This document shows positions 52,050 through 60,641 of a DNA stretch of 64,000 nucleotides, in pieces. Origin of the DNA: [Leptolyngbya] sp. JSC-1 (GTDB lineage: Bacteria; Cyanobacteriota; Cyanobacteriia; Elainellales; Elainellaceae); contig KL662191.1 of the NCBI GenBank assembly GCA_000733415.1, positions 3,745,714 through 3,809,713 on the forward strand, in the 5' to 3' direction. Positions within the stretch are counted from its first letter, which is position 1; each line of letters begins with the position of its first letter. The translations under genes were made by a program, and so were the position numbers. A model generated the notes under the pieces. It had not been told where the DNA came from. It did not search any database and worked only from the letters and a program-made list of their open reading frames with translations.

Positions 52050-52217
52050 TTACCTCTCATACTTCTGTTTGTAATCCTGTAATTTTTTTCGGATAGCTGT
52101 AATTGTGCTTTCTCCATCAATTTTAGCTAATTCCCCCTTAGAGTCTGCATCTCGCGCGAACTGATAGGCTACTCTAATGATATTCGCTCCACTTGTTTCA
52201 AGAGTAAATTCCTGCAT
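52050..52217 (-). CDS. Small protein (55 residues), second of an overlapping pair
   Basis: ATG 52217 to TAA 52050. The product MQEFTLETSGANIIRVAYQF continues ARDADSKGELAKIDGESTIT and ends AIRKKLQDYKQKYER, a charged, largely helical protein with no membrane segment. It starts 20 bp before the end of the preceding small gene, in a different frame, so the two are probably translationally coupled. I do not recognise the family. The overlap, size and location next to a decayed PIN toxin suggest a two-gene module such as a toxin-antitoxin pair, but no motif confirms this. Confidence 0.55.
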   Translation of the reverse strand: MQEFTLETSGANIIRVAYQFARDADSKGELAKIDGESTITAIRKKLQDYKQKYER

Positions 52218-52350
52218 AAGTAGTTAGCTTGTTTAGTGCCTCTAGAGAACCTTGTTCTTGAATTGCAACAATTGCCTTTTCTGCTTTTACGTCTTGTTTA
52301 TTTTGAAACCATGACACAACTTTCTGTCGAAGTTCCCCTGCAACACCCAT
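52198..52350 (-). CDS. Small protein (50 residues), first of an overlapping pair
   Basis: ATG 52350 to TGA 52198. The product MGVAGELRQKVVSWFQNKQD continues VKAEKAIVAIQEQGSLEALN and ends KLTTYAGIYS: short, helical, amphipathic. It overlaps the next small gene by 20 bp. No family recognised. Both frames use ordinary codons and have coding-like composition, which is why I list them despite their size. A divergent plus-strand gene begins 150 bp away behind a 13-bp inverted repeat. Confidence 0.5.
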   Translation of the reverse strand: MGVAGELRQKVVSWFQNKQDVKAEKAIVAIQEQGSLEALNKLTTYAGIYS

Positions 52351-52420
52351 GGACCAGCTAACCTAACTTTCTGTAACAGGCAGGAGGTGAGGCTGTGTTG
52401 ATTGTACAAGATCAATGAGC

Positions 52421-52492
52421 AGCCTCGCTGATGTCCCCAGTAGTTAGGGCAATCTGCCTTAAGCCTTTCCTCTCAAATTCATCAGCGAGGCT
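52421..52492. promoter_or_regulatory. Perfect 13-bp inverted repeat upstream of a small gene
   Basis: AGCCTCGCTGATG (52421-52433) and CATCAGCGAGGCT (52480-52492) are perfectly complementary and 46 bases apart. The right arm ends 8 bp before ATG 52501. In RNA it could fold over the translation start; in DNA it could be an operator. Confidence 0.6.
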
Positions 52493-52500
52493 ACATTACT

Positions 52501-52698
52501 ATGACTACTGAGTTCAACGAACTGTTGAAGACTGCTTGTGACGACCGAGTGCAGATCTGGATTATCGGCACACGGGACCAGGTGATTCACCAGATGAACG
52601 AGTTTACCGTCAAGCAGATTGCCAGTGACCGTGCCCGATTTACACCTCTGATTCCTGCTCCTTTTGAAGGCAAATACATGACTGTGTTAGTGAGGTAG
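52501..52698 (+). CDS. Small conserved-looking hypothetical protein (65 residues)
   Basis: The product begins MTTEFNELLKTACDDRVQIW and continues IIGTRDQVIHQMNEFTVKQI, ending GKYMTVLVR. It has a hydrophobic strand (VQIWIIG), a helix and a proline-rich turn (FTPLIPAPFEG), a plausible compact alpha/beta domain. No family is recognised. The right arm of a 13-bp inverted repeat ends 8 bp before the ATG; there is no clear Shine-Dalgarno sequence, so the leader may fold and control translation. No obvious partner gene; the two small minus-strand genes lie divergently upstream. Confidence 0.6.
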   Translation: MTTEFNELLKTACDDRVQIWIIGTRDQVIHQMNEFTVKQIASDRARFTPLIPAPFEGKYMTVLVR

Positions 52699-52858
52699 GA
52701 AACAGTCCAGTGCAGCCCTATACAGTCATTCACTCAGAAGATGGCTGCAAGCAAACAAAGTTCCCCAGCCCTGGGGGATTGTAGCTCTATTCGTATCCTG
52801 ACTATATACTCAGCTATTATCGAGGACAATCACCATCGCTTGTTGAGGTTGTTACAGA

Positions 52859-54205
52859 CTAAACGGCGATGGAAAAATATTGACAGTTATTTCGCCCCAA
52901 TTTTTTGGCCTGATATAGCGCTGTATCGGCCTTTTGGAGTAATGTGGTCGCATCCAGGCCATCGTCAGGATAGATGGCAATCCCTACACTGGTAGTGACG
53001 TGCAAGGAATGACCTTCCAATACAAAAGCAGGCTGGAGAGCCGCAATTAGTCTGTCAGCCACCGCGCTTGCATCGTTTCGACTATTGATGTGAGACAAAA
53101 GCAGCACAAATTCATCTCCCCCCCAGCGGGCCAACAGATCGATCTCTCGGAGACAGGCACTGAGGCGTTGCACCACCTGTTGCAGCAAACCATCCCCGAT
53201 CGCATGGCCCAGGGTGTCGTTGACTTGCTTAAATCGGTCCAGGTCGAGAAACATGACGGCTAGCAGGTCTCGTTGCCCGTCTGAGGCATCCGTTACTTGA
53301 GCTAGTGCTTCAGCAAATTTTTGGTTGAATAGAATTCGATTCGGCAAATTGGTAAGCGGGTCATGAAACGCCTGGTGTTTGACGATGGCTTCGGCCTGTT
53401 TCGCTTGGGTGACATCGCGGAAACTCCAGACCCGACCGACGATCTGACCGTTTAGGTACTGGGGGCGTAGGTAATATTCAATTACTCTGTCATTTTTGAG
53501 TTGGAAGAAGTTATGTGCTTCTGTGTGAATTTGAGTCAGTAGATCCTGGAAATAAGCTACATCCGGCGCGAACAAAGCATCCAGGATAGAGTCGAGCGAT
53601 TGCTGCGGGCAATCCCCTAATACTTGATCTGACAGGTGCCAAATCCTAGCAAACCGTTGATTAAAGCTGACAACGTTCCCTTCGTTATCCAGCACCAGAA
53701 TTCCGTCTGCGGTTGCTTCTAGAGTTGCCAATAGCAATGCCAACGAGCTTTCTAACCGGGCATTGATCTGCTTGAGCGATGCATTCTGTTCGGCTATCTG
53801 CTGCTCTTGCTGGAAGCGGCGTAAGGCTTCCGTCACGGTCAAGATGAGATCCGTTTCATCCCAGGGTTTACGGATGTAGCGATACAGAGCCGCCGCATTC
53901 ACCACATTCCCTACAGAATCGGCATCAGCCTGACCGGTTAGCATGATCTTTAAGGTTTTGGGATAGAGGGAGTGAAGCTGAATCAATAAAGCATCGCCCT
54001 CCATGCCGCGCATTTTTTGATCCGAAATGATCAGAGGAATTTGTTTGCCTTCCGCAACTAGTTCTGCACAGAGTAACAGTGCATCTTCACCGCTACTGAT
54101 CAGCTCAATATCATAATATTTGCCGAAATTGCGCTTGAGCTGTTGCCCTAAACTTCTGAGAATGGTCCATTCATCATCTACACAAACAATTGCCGCTCGT
54201 ATCAT
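52859..54205 (-). CDS. Receiver-PAS-GGDEF response regulator
   Basis: About 448 residues from ATG 54205 (a TTG three codons upstream is also possible). The receiver domain has the acidic pair in VCVDDEW, the phosphorylated Asp62 in ISDQKMRG and the lysine in YIRKPWDE. A coiled linker leads to a PAS domain (LEATADGILVLDNEGNVVSF, NQRFARIWHLSD). The output is a diguanylate cyclase: HDPLTNLPNRILFNQKF, FLDLDRFKQVNDTLGHAIGD, and GGDEF at 362-366 with inhibitory site REID at the right spacing. The cyclase should therefore be switched by phosphorelay. It directly follows a single-domain receiver (ATG five bases after that stop) and lies in an operon with a kinase. Confidence 0.95.
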   Translation of the reverse strand: MIRAAIVCVDDEWTILRSLGQQLKRNFGKYYDIELISSGEDALLLCAELVAEGKQIPLIISDQKMRGMEGDALLIQLHSLYPKTLKIMLTGQADADSVGNVVNAAALYRYIRKPWDETDLILTVTEALRRFQQEQQIAEQNASLKQINARLESSLALLLATLEATADGILVLDNEGNVVSFNQRFARIWHLSDQVLGDCPQQSLDSILDALFAPDVAYFQDLLTQIHTEAHNFFQLKNDRVIEYYLRPQYLNGQIVGRVWSFRDVTQAKQAEAIVKHQAFHDPLTNLPNRILFNQKFAEALAQVTDASDGQRDLLAVMFLDLDRFKQVNDTLGHAIGDGLLQQVVQRLSACLREIDLLARWGGDEFVLLLSHINSRNDASAVADRLIAALQPAFVLEGHSLHVTTSVGIAIYPDDGLDATTLLQKADTALYQAKKLGRNNCQYFSIAV

Positions 54206-54210
54206 TGATA

Positions 54211-54600
54211 TCAATCCAGTGCCGTACTAATCACCTGTTGTAGCTCTGCCTCAGTCCAGGGTTTGTGGAGGCAGGCATAGAGATTTGCTTCTCGTCTCGC
54301 TCGCTCAATTGCGGCTTCGTCAGCTTGCCCCGTCAACATCACGGTAACAATTTTAGGAAAGCGCTGATGCACTTGAGTCAAAAATTCATCGCCTTTGATC
54401 CCAGGCATTAACCAATCCGAGACAATGATCAAAATTTTGATCTCTTCGCTGATTAGTTCATCGATCACGATCCAGGCTTCTTCAGCATTTTGAGCAACCT
54501 CATAAATATAGCGATTGCCAAAGCAGCGTTTTAGCTGTTCTTTCAGGCATTTCAAAATAGTGACTTCGTCGTCTACACAAAGAATTGCTGCATCGGACAT
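54211..54600 (-). CDS. Single-domain response regulator
   Basis: A 129-residue CheY-like receiver with no output domain. Acidic pair Asp10-Asp11 (LCVDDEVTILK), phosphoacceptor Asp62 (VSDWLMPG), conserved Thr in VMLTGQADE and Lys in CLHKPWTEAEL. It strongly resembles the receiver of the next gene (both have TGQAD and KPW), so the pair probably arose by duplication. It sits between the kinase (40 bp upstream) and the receiver-cyclase, and may act as a phosphate sink or relay between them. Confidence 0.95.
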   Translation of the reverse strand: MSDAAILCVDDEVTILKCLKEQLKRCFGNRYIYEVAQNAEEAWIVIDELISEEIKILIIVSDWLMPGIKGDEFLTQVHQRFPKIVTVMLTGQADEAAIERARREANLYACLHKPWTEAELQQVISTALD

Positions 54601-54640
54601 GATTCAGTATCTCCTAATTCATTCCTTAGTTTTTTCCACG

Positions 54641-56278
54641 TTAAACCGCTCCAATCGGCAGCCAAACCTTGAATTGAGTGCATCCAGGCTGGCTCTCTAC
54701 CGCAATATAGCCCTGGTGTTTCTCAACAATCTTTTGACTGATATACAGTCCTAGCCCGCTGCCTTCTCCTGCGGCCTTGGTGGTAAAAAAGGCGTCAAAC
54801 ATCCTCTGCTGCACTTCTGGAGAGATTCCAGAACCTGTGTCTGTAATGCTGACTTCCACTCCGTCATCCTGTTGGCGAGTTGTCAGCATCAGCTTTCCCT
54901 TTGACTGCATCGCCTGAATAGCATTATGAATCAGGTTAGTCCAGACCTGAATCAGCTCATCTGGATAGCCCCAGATTGCAGGAATGGGTTGATAGTCGCG
55001 AATTAGTTCGATATTGCGCTTCAGCTGGTTGTGATAGATCTCGATTACCGTTTCTAATCCATCTGTGACTTCCACACGCTGCTTTTTCCCAGTTTGGTCA
55101 AACCGAGCATAGCTCTTCAAGGCAAAAACGATTTTGGCAGAACGATCAACAGCTCGTAGAATCATTTGGTTGTTAATAAACGAACAGGTCAGGTTATAGG
55201 CAAACTGCACCGCCCATTCACCCTGATCACCTTTTAAGAGAGGTGCTAAAAACTCAGTTTGTTCATGGATGCCCATGTCCATGAGCAGATCAGCAGTGTC
55301 TCTGGCATTTTCAAGTCCATACTCTTGAAGCTGAGTCGTGAGTTTGCGCTTCAGCGCCCGGTTTTCAGTGGATGCAATCAGGGGTTGACTATTGAGTGCT
55401 CGCTGGACCAACTCAAAGAAGCTCGCCTGTTCTGCATCGTTTAGCCGTTGGTGTAGATAAGGCAGTTCGACCAACGCTTCCTGTAGTGCTTTATGAGTGT
55501 TGTCAGCAGACGCTTTGATAGTACCCAAAGGATTATTGATCTCGTGCGCCACTCCAGCAATTAACTGCCCCAAGGCTGCCATCTTTTCTTGCTGAATCAG
55601 CTGGCTTTGCGTTTGCTGCAGATCCTGCAAGGCAGTTTCGAGAGCTTGATTTTTGGCCCACAACTTGTTGCTGAATCGGTGAAACAAACTTCCAATAATT
55701 GCAGCAGACAAAATCAACGATGCACTGGTGCCAAAATCGGCAATCCTACGTGTCTGTTCCTTTTGTTCTATAAATCTTTTTTCTAGAATTGCAACTTCAG
55801 CGTATAGATCATCGTAGATTTCATCAATGCCGTCTGCATCAATATCGATTGCCTCTTTGATCTTGCCTTGAGCAATTAGCCCCATAGCGTCATCAATCTC
55901 GGTCCTGTAGAGCATATAGAGCGAAAACAGGTTGCTGAGGCTGTCTTGTTGATCAATTTGTTGCAGCTCATTCAGAATGATATCAGTACTCTGGCGATTT
56001 TCAGCTAGCTCCTCAGTCAGATTCTCATCGATCTCACCTTTCGCAATCCCTTCCCACTCCAAAGCATTGAGTCTGCTTACTTGCTCTTTTACGCGGGTTA
56101 GAAGCAGTCTGGTGTTATTACTGCGCTCTGCAATTTGATTGAACTGATAAATGGCAGTAGCACTCATGATTGCAGCAATCAGTGCTGTCAATAGCACAGA
56201 CCACGTTGACAATTTGGGCTTGAGCTTGGGAATCGGAGCAGACGAAATAGATCCTATCGGTTTAGGGGTACTAAGCAT
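54641..56278 (-). CDS. Membrane sensor histidine kinase
   Basis: About 545 residues from ATG 56278; an in-frame ATG at 56371 would add 31 residues of low-complexity sequence. The first membrane helix is at about 26-44 (WSVLLTALIAAIMSATAIY), followed by an acidic periplasmic sensor of about 135 residues (ELAENRQSTDIILNELQQID) and a second helix near 184-199. A coiled coil leads to the H box LIAGVAHEINNPLGTIKASA (His245), with an unusual 140-residue helical insert before the ATPase domain. That domain has NLIHNAIQAMQ, DTGSGISPEVQQRMFDAFFT and GEGSGLGLYISQKIVEKH. It is first in an operon with two receiver genes, so it is their likely phosphodonor. Confidence 0.94.
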   Translation of the reverse strand: MLSTPKPIGSISSAPIPKLKPKLSTWSVLLTALIAAIMSATAIYQFNQIAERSNNTRLLLTRVKEQVSRLNALEWEGIAKGEIDENLTEELAENRQSTDIILNELQQIDQQDSLSNLFSLYMLYRTEIDDAMGLIAQGKIKEAIDIDADGIDEIYDDLYAEVAILEKRFIEQKEQTRRIADFGTSASLILSAAIIGSLFHRFSNKLWAKNQALETALQDLQQTQSQLIQQEKMAALGQLIAGVAHEINNPLGTIKASADNTHKALQEALVELPYLHQRLNDAEQASFFELVQRALNSQPLIASTENRALKRKLTTQLQEYGLENARDTADLLMDMGIHEQTEFLAPLLKGDQGEWAVQFAYNLTCSFINNQMILRAVDRSAKIVFALKSYARFDQTGKKQRVEVTDGLETVIEIYHNQLKRNIELIRDYQPIPAIWGYPDELIQVWTNLIHNAIQAMQSKGKLMLTTRQQDDGVEVSITDTGSGISPEVQQRMFDAFFTTKAAGEGSGLGLYISQKIVEKHQGYIAVESQPGCTQFKVWLPIGAV

Positions 56279-57004
56279 GGAATCAAAACGTAAAAAATAA
56301 AGTGAAATTGGTATCGGGTTGGGGTTTTGCAAGCCGGCCAAAGTGGTGTCAGCAGTGTTAGATGAAGTCAAATGAAGTCAATGAAGTCAGCAGTTTTCCG
56401 TAAGCTATTGCCGTTCTAGAGGATATTACTGAGGCTAGTTCTGCAATAATTGGCCGCAATAGGATCATTTTTCCCGGAATTTCCCTAAAAATTCACATGC
56501 TTGCTACCGTTTGCCCGGAATGCGCCTCACGTTCAATTATTCTCTGTAGTAATACGGTGAAGCTAGTCAACATTACTGCTGACTAATTCGTCCTTGGCCG
56601 CTTTAAATTAAAAACTCTCAGGAATAGATAATTCAACGAGTAAAAAATCATGCCCAAACTTAGCATCACGCTACTTAATCAGCACATTAGTCAAGTTAAA
56701 GATGGATTGGCTGCATCAAGGCAGAAACTTTAAGTGAAAGCATGCTGATTGACTACCTGCTCCTGACCTACGGCAGATCGCTGATTGTCAGTATTAATAC
56801 CTCAGAAATTGATATACTAATCCTTAAATTGAACATGATATTCGCGTGTTCCTGGCGGGGTCATCCACTGCTTTGCTGTTGCTGTTGCCTGAGTGAATGG
56901 TGAAGTGAATCTAGCAATTCGCCGATCCATACTCATTCTTCTATATGTGGAGTTCGCACCATAGAGTCGCGACTCGCTTGACTTACTCTTGACTGACTGA
57001 GCAA
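56279..57004. other. Intergenic stretch with degraded coding traces
   Basis: Contains a run of AATGAAGTCA-type repeats (about 56360-56391) near the kinase start. A 27-codon frame from 56650 (MPKLSITLLNQHISQVKDGL) could be a fragment of a small gene, but nothing more can be supported. AT-rich DNA near 56800-56830 could be promoter sequence. Confidence 0.4.
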
Positions 57005-57265
57005 TTGCGTGTCAAGGCACTGTTCTACAGTTGGAAAACGGCGCGATTTGTGTCGTTTGTGTTGATGTTCGCATCGATGTTATTGATTCTGCTACAGCTT
57101 GGGGTGTTCAGATTGGATATCTCTTTAATGCAGGCGTACTTTGAGTCTTCTGCATTTGTTAGTTACAGCTTTTTCCAGGCTAGTGAAGTACGAAAAACGG
57201 GGTGCAGGGGCAGTGCCCCTGCGTGGGGGCTTCGCCCCCACACCCCCCATACCTCCCATGAGTGA
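57005..57265 (+). CDS. Doubtful open frame, end replaced by a repeat
   Basis: A TTG-started frame of 86 codons. The first 50 residues (FVSFVLMFASMLLILLQLGV then FRLDISLMQAYFESSAFV) could be one membrane helix plus a short soluble part. From about codon 53 the frame runs into the palindrome-rich dispersed repeat, giving an unnatural ending (RGSAPAWGLRPHTPHTSHE). If any gene existed here the repeat interrupted it. Low confidence. Confidence 0.2.
   Translation: MRVKALFYSWKTARFVSFVLMFASMLLILLQLGVFRLDISLMQAYFESSAFVSYSFFQASEVRKTGCRGSAPAWGLRPHTPHTSHE
57162..57253 (-). repeat. Palindrome-rich dispersed repeat, copy B (inverted partner at 5.1 kb)
   Basis: Reverse complement of 5067-5161 with few differences. 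Nested hairpins: AGGGGCA/TGCCCCT and TGGGGGC/GCCCCCA. The flanks carry similar ends in inverted orientation, TTACAGCTTTTTC at about 57163-57175 and the complement of TTACAGCGTTTTTC at about 57264-57277, so the whole may be a MITE-like element of about 115 bp. Confidence 0.8.
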
Positions 57266-57438
57266 AAAACGCTGTAAATTGGCTAGTTAAATCGACTAAC
57301 TTGCATCTATCGTGGACCATGCGACTTTCTTGCTACACGCAGTACTACTTGCGCTAGTTTTTATACCAATACGCCTGCTGCTGGCATTACCCTGTTTTTG
57401 GTGTTGGGCTACAGTCCTATCTGCAAGAAGACATCAAT

Positions 57439-57915
57439 TTGCGTTTGCAGCAACTCTATCCTAATCATAGAGAGCTTCAGGGCAGGTTGCAGGAGCTAGA
57501 AAAACTGATCGAGTTACATCGAAAAGTGGACACAACTGCATTTTGCGCCTGTCAAAACATTAGTCAACTTGAGCAGAGAATTCTTTGGCTACTGGGCTTG
57601 AAGTTTCTAGCTCTCCTACCAATGCTCGCCGTGACCCTCATTCCAGACCATGCCGCATTCCGCTTTCGCTTTATCCTCACCCACAACCTGTATCAGGGCA
57701 TTCGATATACCGATCAGCTCTACGGTAGAGTTATAGAATTTGGGGCAGACTATAATCTGCCTGCTTGTCACGTTCTATTTAGCTTGAGTGGGCACCATAC
57801 TGACGTTGTGCTGACGGTCTCTAAATCATGTCACGAAATTTGGCTGAATCTGCGAACTCCAATGTATCAGGAGATATATAAACCGAAATACGGCATAGTA
57901 CAAAACGCTGCTTAG
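57439..57915 (+). CDS. Hypothetical open frame with one hydrophobic segment
   Basis: 158 codons from TTG 57439; no ATG or GTG start is available and the frame is open only about 27 codons further back, so it may be the tail of a damaged gene. It starts with a coiled-coil-like helix (QQLYPNHRELQGRLQELEKL), has a hydrophobic stretch (LLGLKFLALLPMLAVTLIP) and a soluble end (DQLYGRVIEFGADYNLPACH). No family recognised. The opposite strand has a hydrophobic frame overlapping its 3' end, which I take as a shadow. It lies among repeats, in a region that looks eroded. Confidence 0.3.
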   Translation: MRLQQLYPNHRELQGRLQELEKLIELHRKVDTTAFCACQNISQLEQRILWLLGLKFLALLPMLAVTLIPDHAAFRFRFILTHNLYQGIRYTDQLYGRVIEFGADYNLPACHVLFSLSGHHTDVVLTVSKSCHEIWLNLRTPMYQEIYKPKYGIVQNAA

Positions 57916-58180
57916 AGGACAATCTAGAAGAATTGAGGTGAGAAACATCAACGGCAAGACAACCAGCAGCATTGCAGCATTCAGGAGCAAAAGTGATGAT
58001 AGCTTGGGAACTAAGTCAGAAAAATCATGTACAACCAACAGGTCCAATAAAGAGGATCAGTAGATCGCAAATCCTGTTGAGATCCCCCCTACCCCTCCTC
58101 ACAAAAGGCTACCGTGTACACAGATCTCGATGGTGCTCCGCACCGCCCGGAGGGCGATCGCGACTCAATGCAAGGGGTCG

Positions 58181-58227
58181 ATTCCCCTTTTCTGAGATGC
58201 CCTGCGGGCATCCCAGAAAAGGGGAAT
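58181..58227. repeat. 47-bp near-perfect palindrome (dispersed repeat family 3, copy 3)
   Basis: Two 22-base arms (ATTCCCCTTTTCTGAGATGC then CC, and GGGCATCCCAGAAAAGGGGA then AT) pair at 21 of 22 positions around the loop TGC. Half-copies of the same arm lie at 38.95 and 47.93 kb. The 26-bp block shared with 304-329 follows 15 bp later. It lies 80 bp upstream of the PAS kinase gene. Confidence 0.9.
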
Positions 58228-58292
58228 TGTGCTATCACACACTGCGCGAACAAACCCAAGTCTAGTGGGCAAAATGACTTCATTTTCGATCG
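58225..58292 (+). repeat. Dispersed repeat copy 2 (partner at 0.3 kb)
   Basis: 58242-58267 is identical over 26 bp to 304-329; flanking bases are similar, including AATTGTGC(T/G)AT before and TTC(A/-)(T/C)TTT(T/-)CGATC-like sequence after it. This copy ends about 16 bp before the PAS kinase start codon. Confidence 0.7.
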
Positions 58293-58307
58293 ACTGAGGA
58301 TAGGGTT

Positions 58308-60641
58308 ATGCGCTCCGATTTGCCTGATTCAGAGGTTGCTCTTGGACAAGCCGATTTGCTGTTTCGAACCTTGTTTGAGCAGTCTGGTGTGGGGATTGCT
58401 TTCCTGGACTCAGATCGGCGTGTCATCAAGGCGAACCAGAAGTTTTGTGACCTGTTGACCTATCGTACAACCGACCTGCCGCTACCCTTGTCAGACCTGA
58501 TTCATCCTGAGGATTGGCAGCTGCTCTGCATTGGTATTCACACCTTAGACAGCGGCATTCAGTCCAATTTTTCGCTTGAGAAACGCTACATCTGTAAAAA
58601 CGGTGTTTTCCTGTGGGCCAACACCACCGTGGCTCGTGTGGGTGAGGTCAGTAGCGCTCCCCGGCTCTATACATTGATGGTGCAGGATATTAGCACCTGC
58701 AAGCAAACCGAAGCCGCCTATCAGCAGCGAGAGGCCCAACTCAGCAGTATTCTCAACTGTACGAATGCAGCGATTGCCCGCCTGCGTCGCCTTTCCGATC
58801 AAGAGTTTGAGTATGACTACATGTCGGCTGGCTGTCAGCAGGTGTTTGGTTTCAGTGCTGAAGAGTTTCTCGCCGACAAACACCTATGGCGCTCGCATGT
58901 GTTTCCAGATGATTTGGCCAAACTGCTGCTGCCTGAGCAGTTAACCCAGCCCAGGGTGTTAACGGCAGAGTACCGCTTTTATCACAAAGATGGTAGCCTG
59001 CGCTGGATTGCTGGTTTTGTCACAGCTGAGTGGGACGTTGCCTCGAATAGCTGGGTGTTGACAGCCATTGACGTAGACATCACCGAGCGCAAACGCACCG
59101 AGGCTGAACTGCGGGAAAAAGAAGCCTTTCTACGCAGTATTTATGAAGGCGTGAGAACTAGCATCTTTGTCGTTGATATCACGGCAGATGGCGATTTTCA
59201 CTATGCGGGATTCAATCCGGTCCACGTTAAGATGACTGGCATCACTAACGAAGCACTGCGCGGTAAAACGCCAGAACAGGTGCTACCGCCCACAACCGCC
59301 GCTGAAGTGCGCAGAAATTATCAACGCTGTGTTGAAGAGGGGGGAATCCTCTTTGAGGAGAGACTCTCCTTCCAAGGCCAAGACCTGTGGTGGCAGACGC
59401 GCCTGACACCTTTACAAGATGAGCAGGGGCGCATCTACCGTATTGTCGGCACCAGCAATAACATCACCAAACGCAAACAGGCCCAAATGGCCCTACAAGC
59501 AAGCCAGGAGCGACTGAACTTTCTACTCACCTCCTCGCCTGCTGTGATCTACACTGCCAAGCCAGAGTCTCCCTATACTGCCACCTTCGTGAGCCAGAAC
59601 ATCGAAACATTGACAGGATACAAGGTTGAGCAATTTTACCAGGAGTCCGGCTTTTGGCTACAGTGCCTCCATCCTGACGATGTTTCCGTCGTGCATCAGG
59701 CGATCACTCAGCTGATTAAAAACGGACATGTCAGCTATGAATACCGGTTTTTGCATCCATCTGGCAATTATTGCTGGCTCCAAGATGAGGCTAAACTGAT
59801 CCGAGATGCAGCGGGTGCTCCAGTAGAAATTATTGGCTACTGCATCGACATTACTAGCCGCAAAACCGCAGAATTAGCGCTACAGCAGTTAAATACGGAG
59901 TTAGAGCAACGGATTCAGTCCCGCACTGCCGCCCTGCAAGAAAGTGAGGAACTGTTTCGCCAATTCACCGAAAATATTCCCAAGGTGTTTTGGATGGAAG
60001 ACTTGGAGGGAAATTTACTCTACGTGAGTCCCAGTTTTGCCGAAGTCTGGGGCATTCCAACCGCGATCCTCTACCAGAACCCGCAAGCATGGCTGGATGC
60101 GGTGCATCCGGAGGACCGCATCTGGATGGCGATTGTGGCAATTAATCGATTGGAATATCACGAAGAAGATATCGAGTACCGGATTCTGCAATCGGACACA
60201 GACATTTGCTGGATTCGGGAGCGAGCTTTCCCTATTTATAATTCTCAAGGAGCAGCCTACCGAGTAGCCCGCATCGCCGAAGACATCACGGCGCAAAAGC
60301 AGGCAGAAGCTGAAATTCACCGCAGCCGCGATTTATTTGAAGCTGTCTTTCAAGAATCGGCTGACGCAGTTTTTCTGGTGGATCCAGTCACATTGTTGAT
60401 CCTCAACTGCAATCAGCGAGCCGTTGATCTGTTTGAAGCCAACCACACCGATGAGTTGATCGGCATTCAGGGGCACACACTGCATCGCTATCCATTTTGG
60501 GGGAACGATGTGCTAGTCGCGCAGCAACAGCTCGCGGCAAACGGCGTCTGGAGTGGTGAAATCGAATACTGCACGCTGAGGGGACATTTTTTTGGGGTAG
60601 CATTGCCGCCAAGACAATTCATGTCGCTGGGCGAAAAATGA
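58308..60641 (+). CDS. Multi-PAS sensor, N-terminal part of a split histidine kinase
   Basis: 777 codons with no membrane segment. I count five complete PAS domains and the start of a sixth, beginning at LFRTLFEQSGVGIAFLDSDR, LSSILNCTNAAIARLRRLSD, FLRSIYEGVRTSIFVVDITA, LNFLLTSSPAVIYTAKPESP, LFRQFTENIPKVFWMEDLEG and LFEAVFQESADAVFLVDPVT. Several are followed by PAC-type ITERK/ITKRK sequences. The sixth is cut short: after GEIEYCTLRGHFF the frame reads GVALPPRQFMSLGEK and stops. In the -1 frame, from a T TTT TTT run (60587-60593), it continues WGSIAAKTIHVAGRKMTLVR, the proper end of the PAS domain, into the next gene. The two frames therefore represent one kinase of about 1390 residues. A ribosome site (GGATAGGG) precedes ATG 58308. 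Confidence 0.93.
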   Translation: MRSDLPDSEVALGQADLLFRTLFEQSGVGIAFLDSDRRVIKANQKFCDLLTYRTTDLPLPLSDLIHPEDWQLLCIGIHTLDSGIQSNFSLEKRYICKNGVFLWANTTVARVGEVSSAPRLYTLMVQDISTCKQTEAAYQQREAQLSSILNCTNAAIARLRRLSDQEFEYDYMSAGCQQVFGFSAEEFLADKHLWRSHVFPDDLAKLLLPEQLTQPRVLTAEYRFYHKDGSLRWIAGFVTAEWDVASNSWVLTAIDVDITERKRTEAELREKEAFLRSIYEGVRTSIFVVDITADGDFHYAGFNPVHVKMTGITNEALRGKTPEQVLPPTTAAEVRRNYQRCVEEGGILFEERLSFQGQDLWWQTRLTPLQDEQGRIYRIVGTSNNITKRKQAQMALQASQERLNFLLTSSPAVIYTAKPESPYTATFVSQNIETLTGYKVEQFYQESGFWLQCLHPDDVSVVHQAITQLIKNGHVSYEYRFLHPSGNYCWLQDEAKLIRDAAGAPVEIIGYCIDITSRKTAELALQQLNTELEQRIQSRTAALQESEELFRQFTENIPKVFWMEDLEGNLLYVSPSFAEVWGIPTAILYQNPQAWLDAVHPEDRIWMAIVAINRLEYHEEDIEYRILQSDTDICWIRERAFPIYNSQGAAYRVARIAEDITAQKQAEAEIHRSRDLFEAVFQESADAVFLVDPVTLLILNCNQRAVDLFEANHTDELIGIQGHTLHRYPFWGNDVLVAQQQLAANGVWSGEIEYCTLRGHFFGVALPPRQFMSLGEK

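Noticed and set aside
57826..58047. A 73-codon hydrophobic minus-strand frame
   Set aside because: It overlaps the 3' end of another doubtful frame, lacks a ribosome site and lies in repeat-rich DNA. Neither frame is well supported.
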